64,000 bases of DNA, from contig PHCH01000028.1 in the NCBI GenBank assembly GCA_002840785.1, positions 1 through 64,000 of the forward strand. The letters are read 5' to 3'. Positions 55,146-63,783 of this stretch are shown here, piece by piece. The stretch's first letter is position 1. Each line of letters opens with the position of its first letter. The DNA comes from Betaproteobacteria bacterium HGW-Betaproteobacteria-4 (lineage in GTDB: Bacteria; Pseudomonadota; Gammaproteobacteria; Burkholderiales; Rhodocyclaceae). The notes under the pieces are model-generated. The model worked only from the letters and a program-made list of their open reading frames with translations, searched no databases and was not told the origin of the DNA. A program made the position numbers and the translations under genes.

Positions 55146-55654
55146 TTGTCTCCTTCACCGCTCTTCTGTCGGTAGTAATGTTTGTCGGCGATGTAAACCG
55201 TGCGTTCGACGACGGTATGCACCGTACCGTGCTTGTCTTTCAGTTCGACCAGATAAGTCCGCTCAAGCTCCGGATTCCTGGCCAGTTCGGCCCGGATTTC
55301 CGCCACTTCCTCGTCAGTCAACACAAAATCGGCGTGCAGCGTTGAGAATCCGGGCTTGCGGTAGCGAATGCTCGCCGCCTTGTCCCAGACGATGTAGCCG
55401 TCGCCGAGCGCCGCCATCAACATCATCGGATGCGCCCCATCGGTGATCGCAAACAGCGAACCACCGTAGAGCGAACCGACGATATTCTTCGTCTTCCAGT
55501 TCAGCGGCAGGGAAACCCGGATGTGGCGCAAATCCTTCGCCACATGGGTCACCCTGCCCCCGGTGCCGCGAAAGGCTGGATGAAAATTGAAACCCAGGCG
55601 CACCATGCGCGCCCGCCAGGTCGGAGAAAGTTTGGCCAGCCAGGCGGGTTTCAT
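55142..55654 (-). CDS. DUF4442 hotdog-fold thioesterase-like protein
   Basis: The 170-residue protein matches DUF4442 (KNIVGSLYGGSLFAITDGAHPMMLMAALGDGYIVWDKAASIRYRKPG), a hotdog-fold group related to acyl-CoA thioesterases. It may hydrolyse acyl-CoAs in the fatty-acid route. A reverse copy of the 36-bp motif ends directly in front of its ATG and forms the leader, replacing a normal ribosome binding site. Confidence 0.85.
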   Translation of the reverse strand: MKPAWLAKLSPTWRARMVRLGFNFHPAFRGTGGRVTHVAKDLRHIRVSLPLNWKTKNIVGSLYGGSLFAITDGAHPMMLMAALGDGYIVWDKAASIRYRKPGFSTLHADFVLTDEEVAEIRAELARNPELERTYLVELKDKHGTVHTVVERTVYIADKHYYRQKSGEGDK

Positions 55655-55655
55655 G

Positions 55656-55694
55656 ATTTCAATTTTGGGCTTTTTTTCCGGTTGACCGTAGCAT
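55656..55694 (-). repeat. Dispersed 36-bp motif, reverse copy
   Basis: ATTTCAATTTTGGGCTTTTTTTCCGGTTGACCGTAGCAT is a full copy in the 53-base gap between the thiolase and DUF4442 genes. Confidence 0.86.
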
Positions 55695-55707
55695 TCCCGG
55701 TTTCCCC

Positions 55708-56907
55708 TTAAATCCGCTCAATGATTCCGGCGGCGCCCATGCCGGTGCCGATGCACATCGTCACCATGCCGTACTTGCCGCCGGTGCGCTTGAGGCCATG
55801 CGCGACGGTGGCGATACGGATGGCGCCGGTGGCGCCGAGCGGGTGGCCGAGGGCGATGGCGCCACCGAGCGGATTGACCTTGGTCGGATCGATGCCGAGT
55901 TCCTGCATGACGGCGATCGACTGGGCGGCGAAGGCTTCATTGAGTTCGATCCAGTCCAGCTGATCCTGCGTGATGCCGACCTGCGCCAGCACTTTCGGAA
56001 TCGCCGCGACCGGGCCGATGCCCATGATCTCGGGCGCCACGCCACCGACGGCGAAACCGGCAAAGCGGGCCAGCGGCGTCAGGTTGTGTTCGCGCAGGAT
56101 CTTCTCGGAAACCAGCATCACGGCACCGGCGCCATCGGACATCTGCGACGAATTGCCGGCCGTCACCGAACCGCGGGCATGGAACACCGGCTTGAGTTTG
56201 GCCAGCTTGTCGAGGGCCGAATCCGGACGCGGACCTTCGTCGGTATCGACGATGCGCTCGCGGATGCGGATTTCACCGGAAGCCAGATCGGGCAGGCTTT
56301 CGCGAATGGTGTAGGGCGTGATCTCGGCCTTGAAATGGCCGGCGGCAATCGCCGCGCAGGCCCGGCGATGCGATTCGACGGCGAAGGCATCCTGCGCGTC
56401 GCGGCTGACCTTCCACTGGTTCGCCACCTTTTCGGCGGTGAGGCCCATACCGTAGGCAATGCCGAGGTTTTCCTCCTTGGCGAAGATGGCCGGGTTCATC
56501 GACATCTTGTTGCCCATCATCTGCGGCATGACGCTCATCGACTCGGTGCCGGCGGCGATCATCACATCGGCCAGGCCGAGGCGAATCTGGTTGGCAGCAT
56601 CGGCCACCGCTTGTACCCCGGAGGAGCAGAAACGGTTGATGGTGATGCCCGGCACGGTGATCGGCAGGCCGGCCAGCAGCAGGCCGATACGGGCGACGTT
56701 CATGCCCTGCTCGGCTTCCGGCATGGCGCAGCCGACGATGACATCGCCGATCAGCGCCGGGTCGATGCCCGGCACCTGGGCGACAACCGATTTGATGGCA
56801 TGGGCCAGCATGTCATCCGGCCGCACGTTCTTGAACATGCCGTTTTTCTTGGCCACCGGCAGACGGGTGGCAGCGACGATGTAGGCGTCTTGAATTTGTT
56901 TGCTCAT
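55708..56907 (-). CDS. fadA: Acetyl-CoA C-acyltransferase (FadA-like thiolase)
   Basis: The 399-residue thiolase has the nucleophile in NRFCSSGVQAVADAANQIRLG, the NEAFA motif, GGAIALGHPLGATGA and the catalytic CIGTGMGAAGI. It cleaves 3-ketoacyl-CoA to acetyl-CoA and a shortened acyl-CoA. It follows the hydratase/dehydrogenase gene by 19 bases with AGGA before the start. Confidence 0.92.
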   Translation of the reverse strand: MSKQIQDAYIVAATRLPVAKKNGMFKNVRPDDMLAHAIKSVVAQVPGIDPALIGDVIVGCAMPEAEQGMNVARIGLLLAGLPITVPGITINRFCSSGVQAVADAANQIRLGLADVMIAAGTESMSVMPQMMGNKMSMNPAIFAKEENLGIAYGMGLTAEKVANQWKVSRDAQDAFAVESHRRACAAIAAGHFKAEITPYTIRESLPDLASGEIRIRERIVDTDEGPRPDSALDKLAKLKPVFHARGSVTAGNSSQMSDGAGAVMLVSEKILREHNLTPLARFAGFAVGGVAPEIMGIGPVAAIPKVLAQVGITQDQLDWIELNEAFAAQSIAVMQELGIDPTKVNPLGGAIALGHPLGATGAIRIATVAHGLKRTGGKYGMVTMCIGTGMGAAGIIERI

Positions 56908-56926
56908 AATTTTTTCCTCAGCCCGA

Positions 56927-59332
56927 TTAGTTGCGAAGCGGCTTGCCGGTTTCGAGCATGTGCTTGATCCGGGCCTGGGTCATGGGGTCTTTCAGCAGTT
57001 CGACGAACAGCCGACGCTCGACGGTAATCAGCCATTCCTCATCGACCAGGCTGCCCGTTTCGACCTCGCCGCCGCACAGGGCGATGGCGGCGAACTTGGC
57101 GACCTTGTAGTCGTGGGCGGAAATCATGCCGCCTTCCTTCATGTTCACCAGCATCATCTCCAGCGTCGCGATGCCGTTCTTGCCGGCGACCGGGATGCCA
57201 CGCGCTTTCGGCGGCGGCGCGTAGCCTGCTTCGGCCATGGCCCGTGCCTCGCGGATCGCCACGAAGAGCAGTTCATTGGCGTTGAACAGGATGGTGTCAG
57301 AGGGCTTGGCAAAGCCGTAATCGACGGCCTCGACGGCGCTCTTGGCGACCTTGGCCATGGCAATGGTCATGAAGGCGTTTTGCAGATAATTGAAGACCTC
57401 GCCCGGCACGTTCGACTGGGCCGCCCAGTCGGCAGCACGCACGGCGAATTCCTTGCAGCCGCCGCCGGCCGGGATCAGGCCAACACCGGCTTCAACGAGC
57501 CCGACATAGCTTTCGAGGGCCATGACGCGCTTGCCGGCATGCATGACAAACTCGCAGCCACCGCCCAGCGCCATGCCCTGCACCGCAGCGACGGTCGGAA
57601 CCTGCGCGTACTTGAGCGTTTGCGAAGCGCGCTGGAATTTCTCGACAGTCTTTTCCAGAATGTCGAACTGACCGGCAACGATGGCTTCCGTCACCTGGGC
57701 CAGATTGGCGCCGACGGCGAACGGCGCTTCGTGCCAGAGCACCACGCCGTCCAGCGTCGTTTCGGCCTGACGCACGGCGGCAATGACGCCATCGAGCACC
57801 TCGTCGCCGATGGTGTGCATCTTCGACTTGATGGAAATGATGCCAATTCCGGCGTCGACCGTAGGAAGCACCCAAAGGCGCACGCCATCGTTCTCGAACA
57901 GCGTCTGGCCGGACTTTTCAGGCGTCGCACCACTCTCACCGAGGACGCGCTCAGGGAAGAGCTGGCGCTGATAAACGGGCAGCGTCGAGCGGGCAACGTA
58001 GGTGTTCTTGCTCGCCGAATACGAACCCTGGGCGCTATGCACGCCCGTCCTTCCGGCTTCCAGAACCCAGGCCGGCAGCGGCGTCGCGCTCATCGTCTTG
58101 CCAGCCGCGATGTCGGCGGCGATGGCCTGGGCGATGTCGCTCCAGCCGGCGGCCTGCCAGGTTTCGAACGGCCCCTGCGCCCAGCCGAAGCCCCAACGCA
58201 TGGCGAAATCGAGATCACGGGCATTGTCGGCAACGCTTTCGAGTTGCACGGCAGCGTAATGGAAAATGTCGCGGAAAATGGCCCACAGGAATTGCGCCTG
58301 CGGGTGAGCCGAAGCGCGCAACGCGGCAAATTTCTCGGCCGGATTCCTGATTTTCAGGATGGCGCCGACTTCCTCGGCCACTTCGCCGGCCGACTTGCGG
58401 TAATCCTGGGCCTTGACGTCGAGCACCTGGATTTCCTTGCCCTGCTTGCGGAAGATGCCGCAACGGGTCTTCTGGCCGAGCGCGCCTTGGGCAATCAGCG
58501 CCTGCAGCCAGGCCGGGCTGGTGAAGTATTTGTGCCACGGATCACCGGGCAGCGTGTCCTGCATGGTCTTGACGACGTGGGCCAGGGTATCGAGGCCGAC
58601 AACATCGGCGGTGCGATAGGTGGCGCTCTTCGGGCGGCCGATCTTCGGGCCGGTCAGCGCATCGACCTCATCGAAACCGAGACCGAAGGCTTCGGTGTGA
58701 TGCATGACGGCGAGAATCGACATGACGCCGATGCGGTTGGCGACAAAGTTCGGCGTATCGAGGGCGCGGATAACACCCTTGCCGAGGCGCGAGGTCAGCC
58801 AGGTTTCCAGCGCGTCGAGCGTGCTGCCGTCGGTACTCTGCGTGCCGATGATCTCGACCAGATGCATGTAGCGCGGCGGATTGAAAAAGTGGATGCCACA
58901 GAAGCGCGGCCGGACGGCTTCCGGCAAGCCCTGAGCCAGCGCATTCATCGACAGGCCAGAGGTATTGGAGGCGATGATGGCATTCGGCGCGAGGTGCGGC
59001 GCGATCTTGGCGTAGAGGTCGTTTTTCCAGTCCATGCGCTCGGCGATGGCTTCGATGACCAGATCGCACTCGGCGAGCAGCGGCAGGTGCTCGTCGTAAT
59101 TGGCGGCGTCGATGAACTTGAGCTTGCCCTTGTTGGCCAGCGGCGCCGGGTCCAGTTTTTTGAGGCCGTCGAGGGCCTTCTTGACGACGCCATTCTTGTC
59201 GCCTTCCTTGGCCGGCAGGTCGAACAGCACGACCGGCACGTTGGCGTTGGCGAGATGCGCAGCAATCTGCGCCCCCATCACGCCGGCGCCAAGAACAGCC
59301 GCTTTCTTCACGATCAACTTGTTCAATTGCAT
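56927..59332 (-). CDS. 3-hydroxyacyl-CoA dehydrogenase / enoyl-CoA hydratase fusion (FadN-like)
   Basis: The 801-residue protein has the dehydrogenase first (AAVLGAGVMGAQIAAHLANANVPVVLFDLP, NTSGLSMN, HFFNPPRYMHLVEII) and the hydratase later (VQGMALGGGCEFVMHAGKRVMALESYVGLVEAGVGLIPAGGG). This order matches FadN rather than FadB. It performs hydration and NAD-dependent oxidation in beta-oxidation. AAGGAG abuts the ATG at 59332, while a TTG two codons later (59326) has ideal 6-base spacing, so the true start may be there. It heads the main fad operon. Confidence 0.92.
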   Translation of the reverse strand: MQLNKLIVKKAAVLGAGVMGAQIAAHLANANVPVVLFDLPAKEGDKNGVVKKALDGLKKLDPAPLANKGKLKFIDAANYDEHLPLLAECDLVIEAIAERMDWKNDLYAKIAPHLAPNAIIASNTSGLSMNALAQGLPEAVRPRFCGIHFFNPPRYMHLVEIIGTQSTDGSTLDALETWLTSRLGKGVIRALDTPNFVANRIGVMSILAVMHHTEAFGLGFDEVDALTGPKIGRPKSATYRTADVVGLDTLAHVVKTMQDTLPGDPWHKYFTSPAWLQALIAQGALGQKTRCGIFRKQGKEIQVLDVKAQDYRKSAGEVAEEVGAILKIRNPAEKFAALRASAHPQAQFLWAIFRDIFHYAAVQLESVADNARDLDFAMRWGFGWAQGPFETWQAAGWSDIAQAIAADIAAGKTMSATPLPAWVLEAGRTGVHSAQGSYSASKNTYVARSTLPVYQRQLFPERVLGESGATPEKSGQTLFENDGVRLWVLPTVDAGIGIISIKSKMHTIGDEVLDGVIAAVRQAETTLDGVVLWHEAPFAVGANLAQVTEAIVAGQFDILEKTVEKFQRASQTLKYAQVPTVAAVQGMALGGGCEFVMHAGKRVMALESYVGLVEAGVGLIPAGGGCKEFAVRAADWAAQSNVPGEVFNYLQNAFMTIAMAKVAKSAVEAVDYGFAKPSDTILFNANELLFVAIREARAMAEAGYAPPPKARGIPVAGKNGIATLEMMLVNMKEGGMISAHDYKVAKFAAIALCGGEVETGSLVDEEWLITVERRLFVELLKDPMTQARIKHMLETGKPLRN

Positions 59333-59367
59333 CTCCTTTTAAGTCTCTTATTTTCCGCTTCGTAAAC

Positions 59368-59386
59368 ATAAAACGAACGTTTGAAT
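59368..59386. promoter_or_regulatory. TetR-type fatty-acid operator before the main fad operon
   Basis: ATAAAACGAACGTTTGAAT is an imperfect palindrome; on the minus strand it begins TTCAAACGTTCGTTTTAT. It shares TTCAAACG with two sites before fadL and lies 36 bases upstream of the start codon. Confidence 0.6.
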
Positions 59387-59399
59387 TATAGAACAGCGA

Positions 59400-59436
59400 C
59401 TCCTACGGTCAACCGGTTTTTTGGCCCAAAATCAAA
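59400..59436 (+). repeat. Dispersed 36-bp motif
   Basis: CTCCTACGGTCAACCGGTTTTTTGGCCCAAAATCAAA contains the exact core but has T instead of A in the first tail run. Its far end forms the T-rich tract of the fadL terminator. Confidence 0.82.
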
Positions 59437-59463
59437 AAAAATCCCCGGGCTGGCCGGGGATTG
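59433..59463 (-). terminator. Rho-independent terminator of fadL
   Basis: On the minus strand AATCCCCGG-CCAGC-CCGGGGATT is followed by TTTTTTTGAT, 24 bases after the fadL stop. Confidence 0.85.
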
Positions 59464-59486
59464 AATGTCGCATTGAAGCAAAGGGC

Positions 59487-60782
59487 TTAGAAGGCCATCG
59501 ACAACTGGGCGCCGATGAGGAATGCCTGGTTGTCGTAGTCGCCGGTGACACGACCACGGCCGGCGGCAGTCTGGTTGTTGTCGATCTGGGTATCCTTGAC
59601 CAGCAGATAAGCGGCGCCGACATCAAGCGTCGTTGTCTTCGACGGCTTCCACTGGGCACCGAGGCTGAACCACGTGCGGTCGTTATCAGGCAGCGAAACA
59701 AGACGTGTACTATCCCCCTTGACCGGCGTCTGGTCATAAGCAATACCCGCCTTTAGCTTCCAGGCGTCGTTCAGCTGATAATTCGCACCAAAGGCAACGC
59801 GCCAGGTATCGCGGAAGTCGGTATCGAGCGTCTGCGCGACATTCCCGTTCACGGCACCGAGGCCGGTGGTCTGCGCATTGAACACGTCGACCTTGGGAAT
59901 GCTGCTCCAACCGGTCCACGACACATCACCGAGCAGTTCGACGCGGTCATTCAGCTTGTGCGTGGCACTCAGGATCCAGGTATCGGGCAACGTGATCGAA
60001 GCCTTGGCTGAACGATTGACCGTCGCACCGAACAGCGGCGCTCCGGAAACCTGCGCCAGCGGACCGGCGAATTCAAAATCGCCATCCAGATCGTACTCGG
60101 TCGTCGAACGGTAAGACAAACCAAGCTTGGTCGACGGCATGATCGTAAACAGTGCACCGACATTCCAGCCCCACGCACTGCCATCAAGATTGAGTGTCGC
60201 CGTCGTCGCCGCAGCCGAGGCGCTGGTCACGGTGAGTGCCCGCTCGTACTCTGCCTTGAGCTGCTGATAATTTACGCCGCCGCCGATCGACAGCCACTCA
60301 TTCGCCCGCCATGCGATCGACGGGTTGAGATTGATCGTCTGGATATCGAACTTGACCGACTCGGCGGCGCCATACCACGGGTTGTCGTACTTGCTCATCA
60401 GGCCGAACGGCGCGCCGATACCCAGGCCGGCGTAGATGTCCTTGCTCAGCCGCCACGAAAGGTAGGCGTTCGGCACCAAGCCGACCGCGCCGCCATCGCT
60501 GTTGCCGGACAGCACACCCGTCGACGACGAGGTGTTGGTGAACTGGTACTGGGTACTGATGATCGCCAAACCGGCGGATACTTCGCGGTCCTGCAACTGC
60601 GTCATACCGGCCGGGTTGAAGAAGATCGTGCTGGCGTTGTCGGCCACGGCGGCCGAACCGGCATAGGAATTACCGAGTCCGCTGGCGTTTTGCTCCAGCA
60701 ACTGGAAGCCAGCCGCTGCAGCGCTGCCCGAAAATGCGATGGCGATGAGCGCCGGGATGAGGCGCAGCTTGGTTTGGTTCAT
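59487..60782 (-). CDS. fadL: FadL family outer-membrane long-chain fatty acid transporter
   Basis: The 431-residue protein has a signal peptide (LIPALIAIAFSGSAAAAG), the FadL start GFQLLEQNASGLGNSYAGSAAVADNASTIFFNPAGMTQL and many outer-membrane beta strands ending in AFLIGAQLSMAF. It lets hydrophobic compounds cross the outer membrane, supplying FadD. AGGAGA lies 9 bases upstream of the ATG. Two TTCAAACG-type operators precede it and a terminator follows. Confidence 0.93.
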   Translation of the reverse strand: MNQTKLRLIPALIAIAFSGSAAAAGFQLLEQNASGLGNSYAGSAAVADNASTIFFNPAGMTQLQDREVSAGLAIISTQYQFTNTSSSTGVLSGNSDGGAVGLVPNAYLSWRLSKDIYAGLGIGAPFGLMSKYDNPWYGAAESVKFDIQTINLNPSIAWRANEWLSIGGGVNYQQLKAEYERALTVTSASAAATTATLNLDGSAWGWNVGALFTIMPSTKLGLSYRSTTEYDLDGDFEFAGPLAQVSGAPLFGATVNRSAKASITLPDTWILSATHKLNDRVELLGDVSWTGWSSIPKVDVFNAQTTGLGAVNGNVAQTLDTDFRDTWRVAFGANYQLNDAWKLKAGIAYDQTPVKGDSTRLVSLPDNDRTWFSLGAQWKPSKTTTLDVGAAYLLVKDTQIDNNQTAAGRGRVTGDYDNQAFLIGAQLSMAF

Positions 60783-60858
60783 TGATTTGTCTCCTGTTTT
60801 GTTTTGTTGGGAGGAACTCTCCCGTGACTGCCACTACGATTAAAGCCCAAACAGGCGA

Positions 60859-60876
60859 GTGAAACATTGTTTGAAT
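60859..60876. promoter_or_regulatory. TetR-type fatty-acid operator 1 before fadL
   Basis: GTGAAACATTGTTTGAAT is an imperfect palindrome (GAAACA/TGTTTG arms) sharing the TTCAAAC half with its neighbours. Confidence 0.55.
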
Positions 60877-60883
60877 TGCATAA

Positions 60884-60903
60884 TTTCAAACGCTCGTTGG
60901 AAA
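60884..60903. promoter_or_regulatory. TetR-type fatty-acid operator 2 before fadL
   Basis: TTTCAAACGCTCGTTGGAAA is a near-perfect 20-bp palindrome with one mismatched pair. Its centre is 26 bases from operator 1. Confidence 0.6.
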
Positions 60904-60915
60904 TAAACAACACTA

Positions 60916-62829
60916 CTAATTCGTCGCCTGCCGGTAATGAATGGGGCCACCGGTAAAAGGCGCGAAACCGGTACCGAAAATCACGCCTGCATCGGCCAGT
61001 TCCGGATCGGCAACCACACCGTCGGCGACGAGTTTTTCGACCCGTTCAATAAGCGGCGAGACGAGCCTTTCGGCCAGACCGACCGGTACGCTGCCGGCGG
61101 CGACCTTGGCGGCCTTGCCGGATGACCAGTCGTAGAAGCCCTGCCCGCTTTTCTTGCCGAGCCGACCTTTTTCGACGCGCTCGACCAGACAACGCGGCGC
61201 CACCGCCCCGCCGGCCAGTTGCTGGCCGGCGGCCATGGCGATGTCGAGGCCGACGGTGTCGACCAGTTCGATCGGTCCCATCGGCATGCCGAAGGCGAGC
61301 ATGGCTTCGTCTACCGTTTCGGGCGAAACGCCTTCGTCGACCGCGCGCATGGCGGCCAGCATGTAGGGCGCCAGCACGGCGTTGACCAGGAAGCCCGGCT
61401 CGCTCTTGACCGGCAGCGGCAGCTTGTCGATCTGCTTCACAAACGCACAGGCAGCCTGCACGACAGCCGGATCGGCCCGGTCGGCTTCGACCACCTCGAC
61501 CAGCGGCATCATGGCCACCGGGTTGAAGAAGTGGATGCCGACCAGGCGCTGTGGTTGCTGCAGCACCGTGCGCAGATCTTCGAGCTTGAGGCTGGAGGTG
61601 TTGGTGGCGAGCACGGCACCCGCTTTCATGCGCGGTTCGAGCGACTTGAACAAGGCATGCTTGGCTTCGACGTTTTCGAAGATGGCTTCGATGACGACAT
61701 CGGCGCGCGCCACACCATCACCGTTCGGGTCTGGGATCAGGCGGTCGAAAGCATCACGGATTTTGAGCGGCTCGCGCAGACGCTTGGCGAACAAGGCGTG
61801 GGCGCGTTTGAGCGCCGGGGCAATGCGTTCCAGCGTCTGGTCCTGCAAGGTCACGGTCATGCCGCGCAGGGCGCACCAGGCGGCGATGTCGCCCCCCATG
61901 ACGCCGGCGCCGATGACGTGAACGCGTTTGGCCGTGAAGTCGGAAGCCTTGCCGAAGCCCTTGAGGCGTTCCTGCAGGTGATAGACGCGGACCAGATTGC
62001 GTGCCGTCGGCGAAGTGATGATGCGGTCGATGATCGCCGGCGCGGCCAGCGCGTTGCCGTCGTGCTTCTCCCACAGATCGATGATGGCGTAGGGTGCCGG
62101 GTAGTGTTCCGGCCGGGCTTTTTTCGCCACCTGTTTGCGGGCGCCGTTGGCGACGACAGCCTTGAGCGGGCCGCCCAGCAGGCGCTGCATGAAGGGCAGC
62201 GGCCGGCGCGGCTGGCCGGAGAGCAGCAGTTGGCGGGCGGCCATTTCCATGACGCGCGGCGGTACGCAGTCATCGGCCAGGCCCATCTTTTTGGCCCGCC
62301 TGGCGTCGATGGTCTTGCCGGTCAACATCATGTCGAGCGCCGCGGCCGGGCCGACGCGCTTGGGCAAACGCAGCATGCCCCCCCAACCGGGGAAGATGCC
62401 GAGCATGACTTCAGGCAGGCCCATTTTGGTGCCGGCTTCGTCGACCGCCAGCAGGTAGCGGCAAGCCAAGGCCAGCTCCAGGCCGCCGCCCAGGCAATGA
62501 CCGCGGACCAAGGCCAGTGTCGGGTAGGGCACGGCGGCCAGCCGGTTGAACAGGTTCCAGCCGCGCGTCACCAGTTCCCGCCCCTTCTCCGGCGTATCGA
62601 GCTGGGAGAACTCTCCGATGTCGGCACCGGCGATGAAGCCGGCTTCCTTGCCGGAACGGAAGATCAGGCCCGCCGGCGGCGCCTTGTCGAGGCTGTCGAG
62701 GATTTGTGCCAATTCGGCCATCACGGCCGCCGACAAGGCATTGGTCGCCTCCCCGGCCCGGTCCAGCGTGGCGACGGCGATGCCTTGCGCATCCCGCGTC
62801 AATCGCCAGTGTTGCAGATTCAGTTCCAT
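60916..62829 (-). CDS. Enoyl-CoA hydratase / 3-hydroxyacyl-CoA dehydrogenase fusion (FadJ-like)
   Basis: The 637-residue protein has the hydratase first (LIFRSGKEAGFIAGADIGEF, VRGHCLGGGLELALACRYLLA, PGWGGMLRLPKRVGP) and then the dehydrogenase (VHVIGAGVMGGDIAAWCALRGMTVTLQDQ, NTSSLKLEDL, HFFNPVAMMPLVEVV). This is FadB/FadJ order, opposite to the FadN-like gene nearby. ATG 62829 has AAGGAAG upstream; the longer ORF-track start lies inside the degV gene. It is 8 bases from degV in the same operon. Confidence 0.92.
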   Translation of the reverse strand: MELNLQHWRLTRDAQGIAVATLDRAGEATNALSAAVMAELAQILDSLDKAPPAGLIFRSGKEAGFIAGADIGEFSQLDTPEKGRELVTRGWNLFNRLAAVPYPTLALVRGHCLGGGLELALACRYLLAVDEAGTKMGLPEVMLGIFPGWGGMLRLPKRVGPAAALDMMLTGKTIDARRAKKMGLADDCVPPRVMEMAARQLLLSGQPRRPLPFMQRLLGGPLKAVVANGARKQVAKKARPEHYPAPYAIIDLWEKHDGNALAAPAIIDRIITSPTARNLVRVYHLQERLKGFGKASDFTAKRVHVIGAGVMGGDIAAWCALRGMTVTLQDQTLERIAPALKRAHALFAKRLREPLKIRDAFDRLIPDPNGDGVARADVVIEAIFENVEAKHALFKSLEPRMKAGAVLATNTSSLKLEDLRTVLQQPQRLVGIHFFNPVAMMPLVEVVEADRADPAVVQAACAFVKQIDKLPLPVKSEPGFLVNAVLAPYMLAAMRAVDEGVSPETVDEAMLAFGMPMGPIELVDTVGLDIAMAAGQQLAGGAVAPRCLVERVEKGRLGKKSGQGFYDWSSGKAAKVAAGSVPVGLAERLVSPLIERVEKLVADGVVADPELADAGVIFGTGFAPFTGGPIHYRQATN

Positions 62830-62837
62830 AGTCTTCC

Positions 62838-63782
62838 TTATTGCGGACGGTGAGCGCTGGCGGCAAACGCCAGCGACAGGGCACCGGGCCCGACATTGAC
62901 AGCCGCCGTCTTGCTCATTGGCGAAACCAGCAGGTCGACGCCGTGCGCTTGAGCCGTGCTGGCCAACCGGGCGTAGCCAGGCATGGCGCGCACGGCGGCC
63001 GGCTCGCCGCCGTAACTCAGGCAAATCACCGGTGCGTCGAGCCCTTCGCTCACCCGGCGCACGGCCCGCTCGAATAATTGCTCAACGCCGGCGGCAAAGC
63101 CACGCACCTTGTCGACCGTGCTCGTCACGTCGCGATGGCAATGCAGGACGGGCTTGACGTCGAGCCACGAGCCGAGCGTGTAGGCACTCCAGCCAAGACT
63201 GGTGTCGCCCTTCTTGGAAGCCCGCTTGTAGATGTGAAAAAGATCGGCCGGCACCAGATAGGTGTGGGTGTTTTCGATGAGGTGACGCAGCCTTTCGCCG
63301 ATGACGCTCGGGGCGCCCCCTTCGCGGATCAGGCGAACGGCTTCGGCGACCGGAACAGCCTGCCCCGTAAACAGGTTGCGGGTGGACAGCACGGCCAGGC
63401 CGAAACGTTCGGACAAACCGGCAGCCCGGCGGATGGCCTTGTACTTGGTCAGAATGGCGCGCGAGGCCTGCATGGCATGATCGAAAATCGGGCTGCGCGT
63501 GCGGGTGATGGTGAGGCAGAAGACGTAGTCGTAATCGAGCACCAGACGGTCGAGAAAGAGTTGCTCGATCTGTGCCACCGAATAGGGAATCGACTCGGCG
63601 AAATCTTCGCTTTTACGGTCGAGATGCCGGGCGTAGAAGGTCTGCGTTTCCTGCGGGTCGCGCCGGTCCTCGATCAGTTTGTCGCCAACGCGCAGACTGA
63701 TCGGCATGACCAGCACGTCGTGCGCGTCGAGAAACTCGCGCGGCAAATCGCAGGCCGAATCGACCACAATTCCGATCCGCAT
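62838..63782 (-). CDS. DegV family fatty-acid-binding protein
   Basis: The 314-residue protein matches the DegV family (VDSACDLPREFLDAHDVLVMPISLRVGD, ETQTFYARHL, SIPYSVAQIEQLF). DegV/FakB proteins bind a fatty acid, in Gram-positive bacteria for phosphorylation by FakA. Here it lies between a thiolase and a FadJ-like gene, so it probably carries or senses fatty acids in this pathway. Its start follows the thiolase stop by one base. Confidence 0.88.
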   Translation of the reverse strand: MRIGIVVDSACDLPREFLDAHDVLVMPISLRVGDKLIEDRRDPQETQTFYARHLDRKSEDFAESIPYSVAQIEQLFLDRLVLDYDYVFCLTITRTRSPIFDHAMQASRAILTKYKAIRRAAGLSERFGLAVLSTRNLFTGQAVPVAEAVRLIREGGAPSVIGERLRHLIENTHTYLVPADLFHIYKRASKKGDTSLGWSAYTLGSWLDVKPVLHCHRDVTSTVDKVRGFAAGVEQLFERAVRRVSEGLDAPVICLSYGGEPAAVRAMPGYARLASTAQAHGVDLLVSPMSKTAAVNVGPGALSLAFAASAHRPQ

Positions 63783-63783
63783 C

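Noticed and set aside
56900-59365. 821-residue plus-strand ORF opposite the FadN-like gene
   Set aside because: Antisense shadow; the minus strand encodes a complete dehydrogenase/hydratase.
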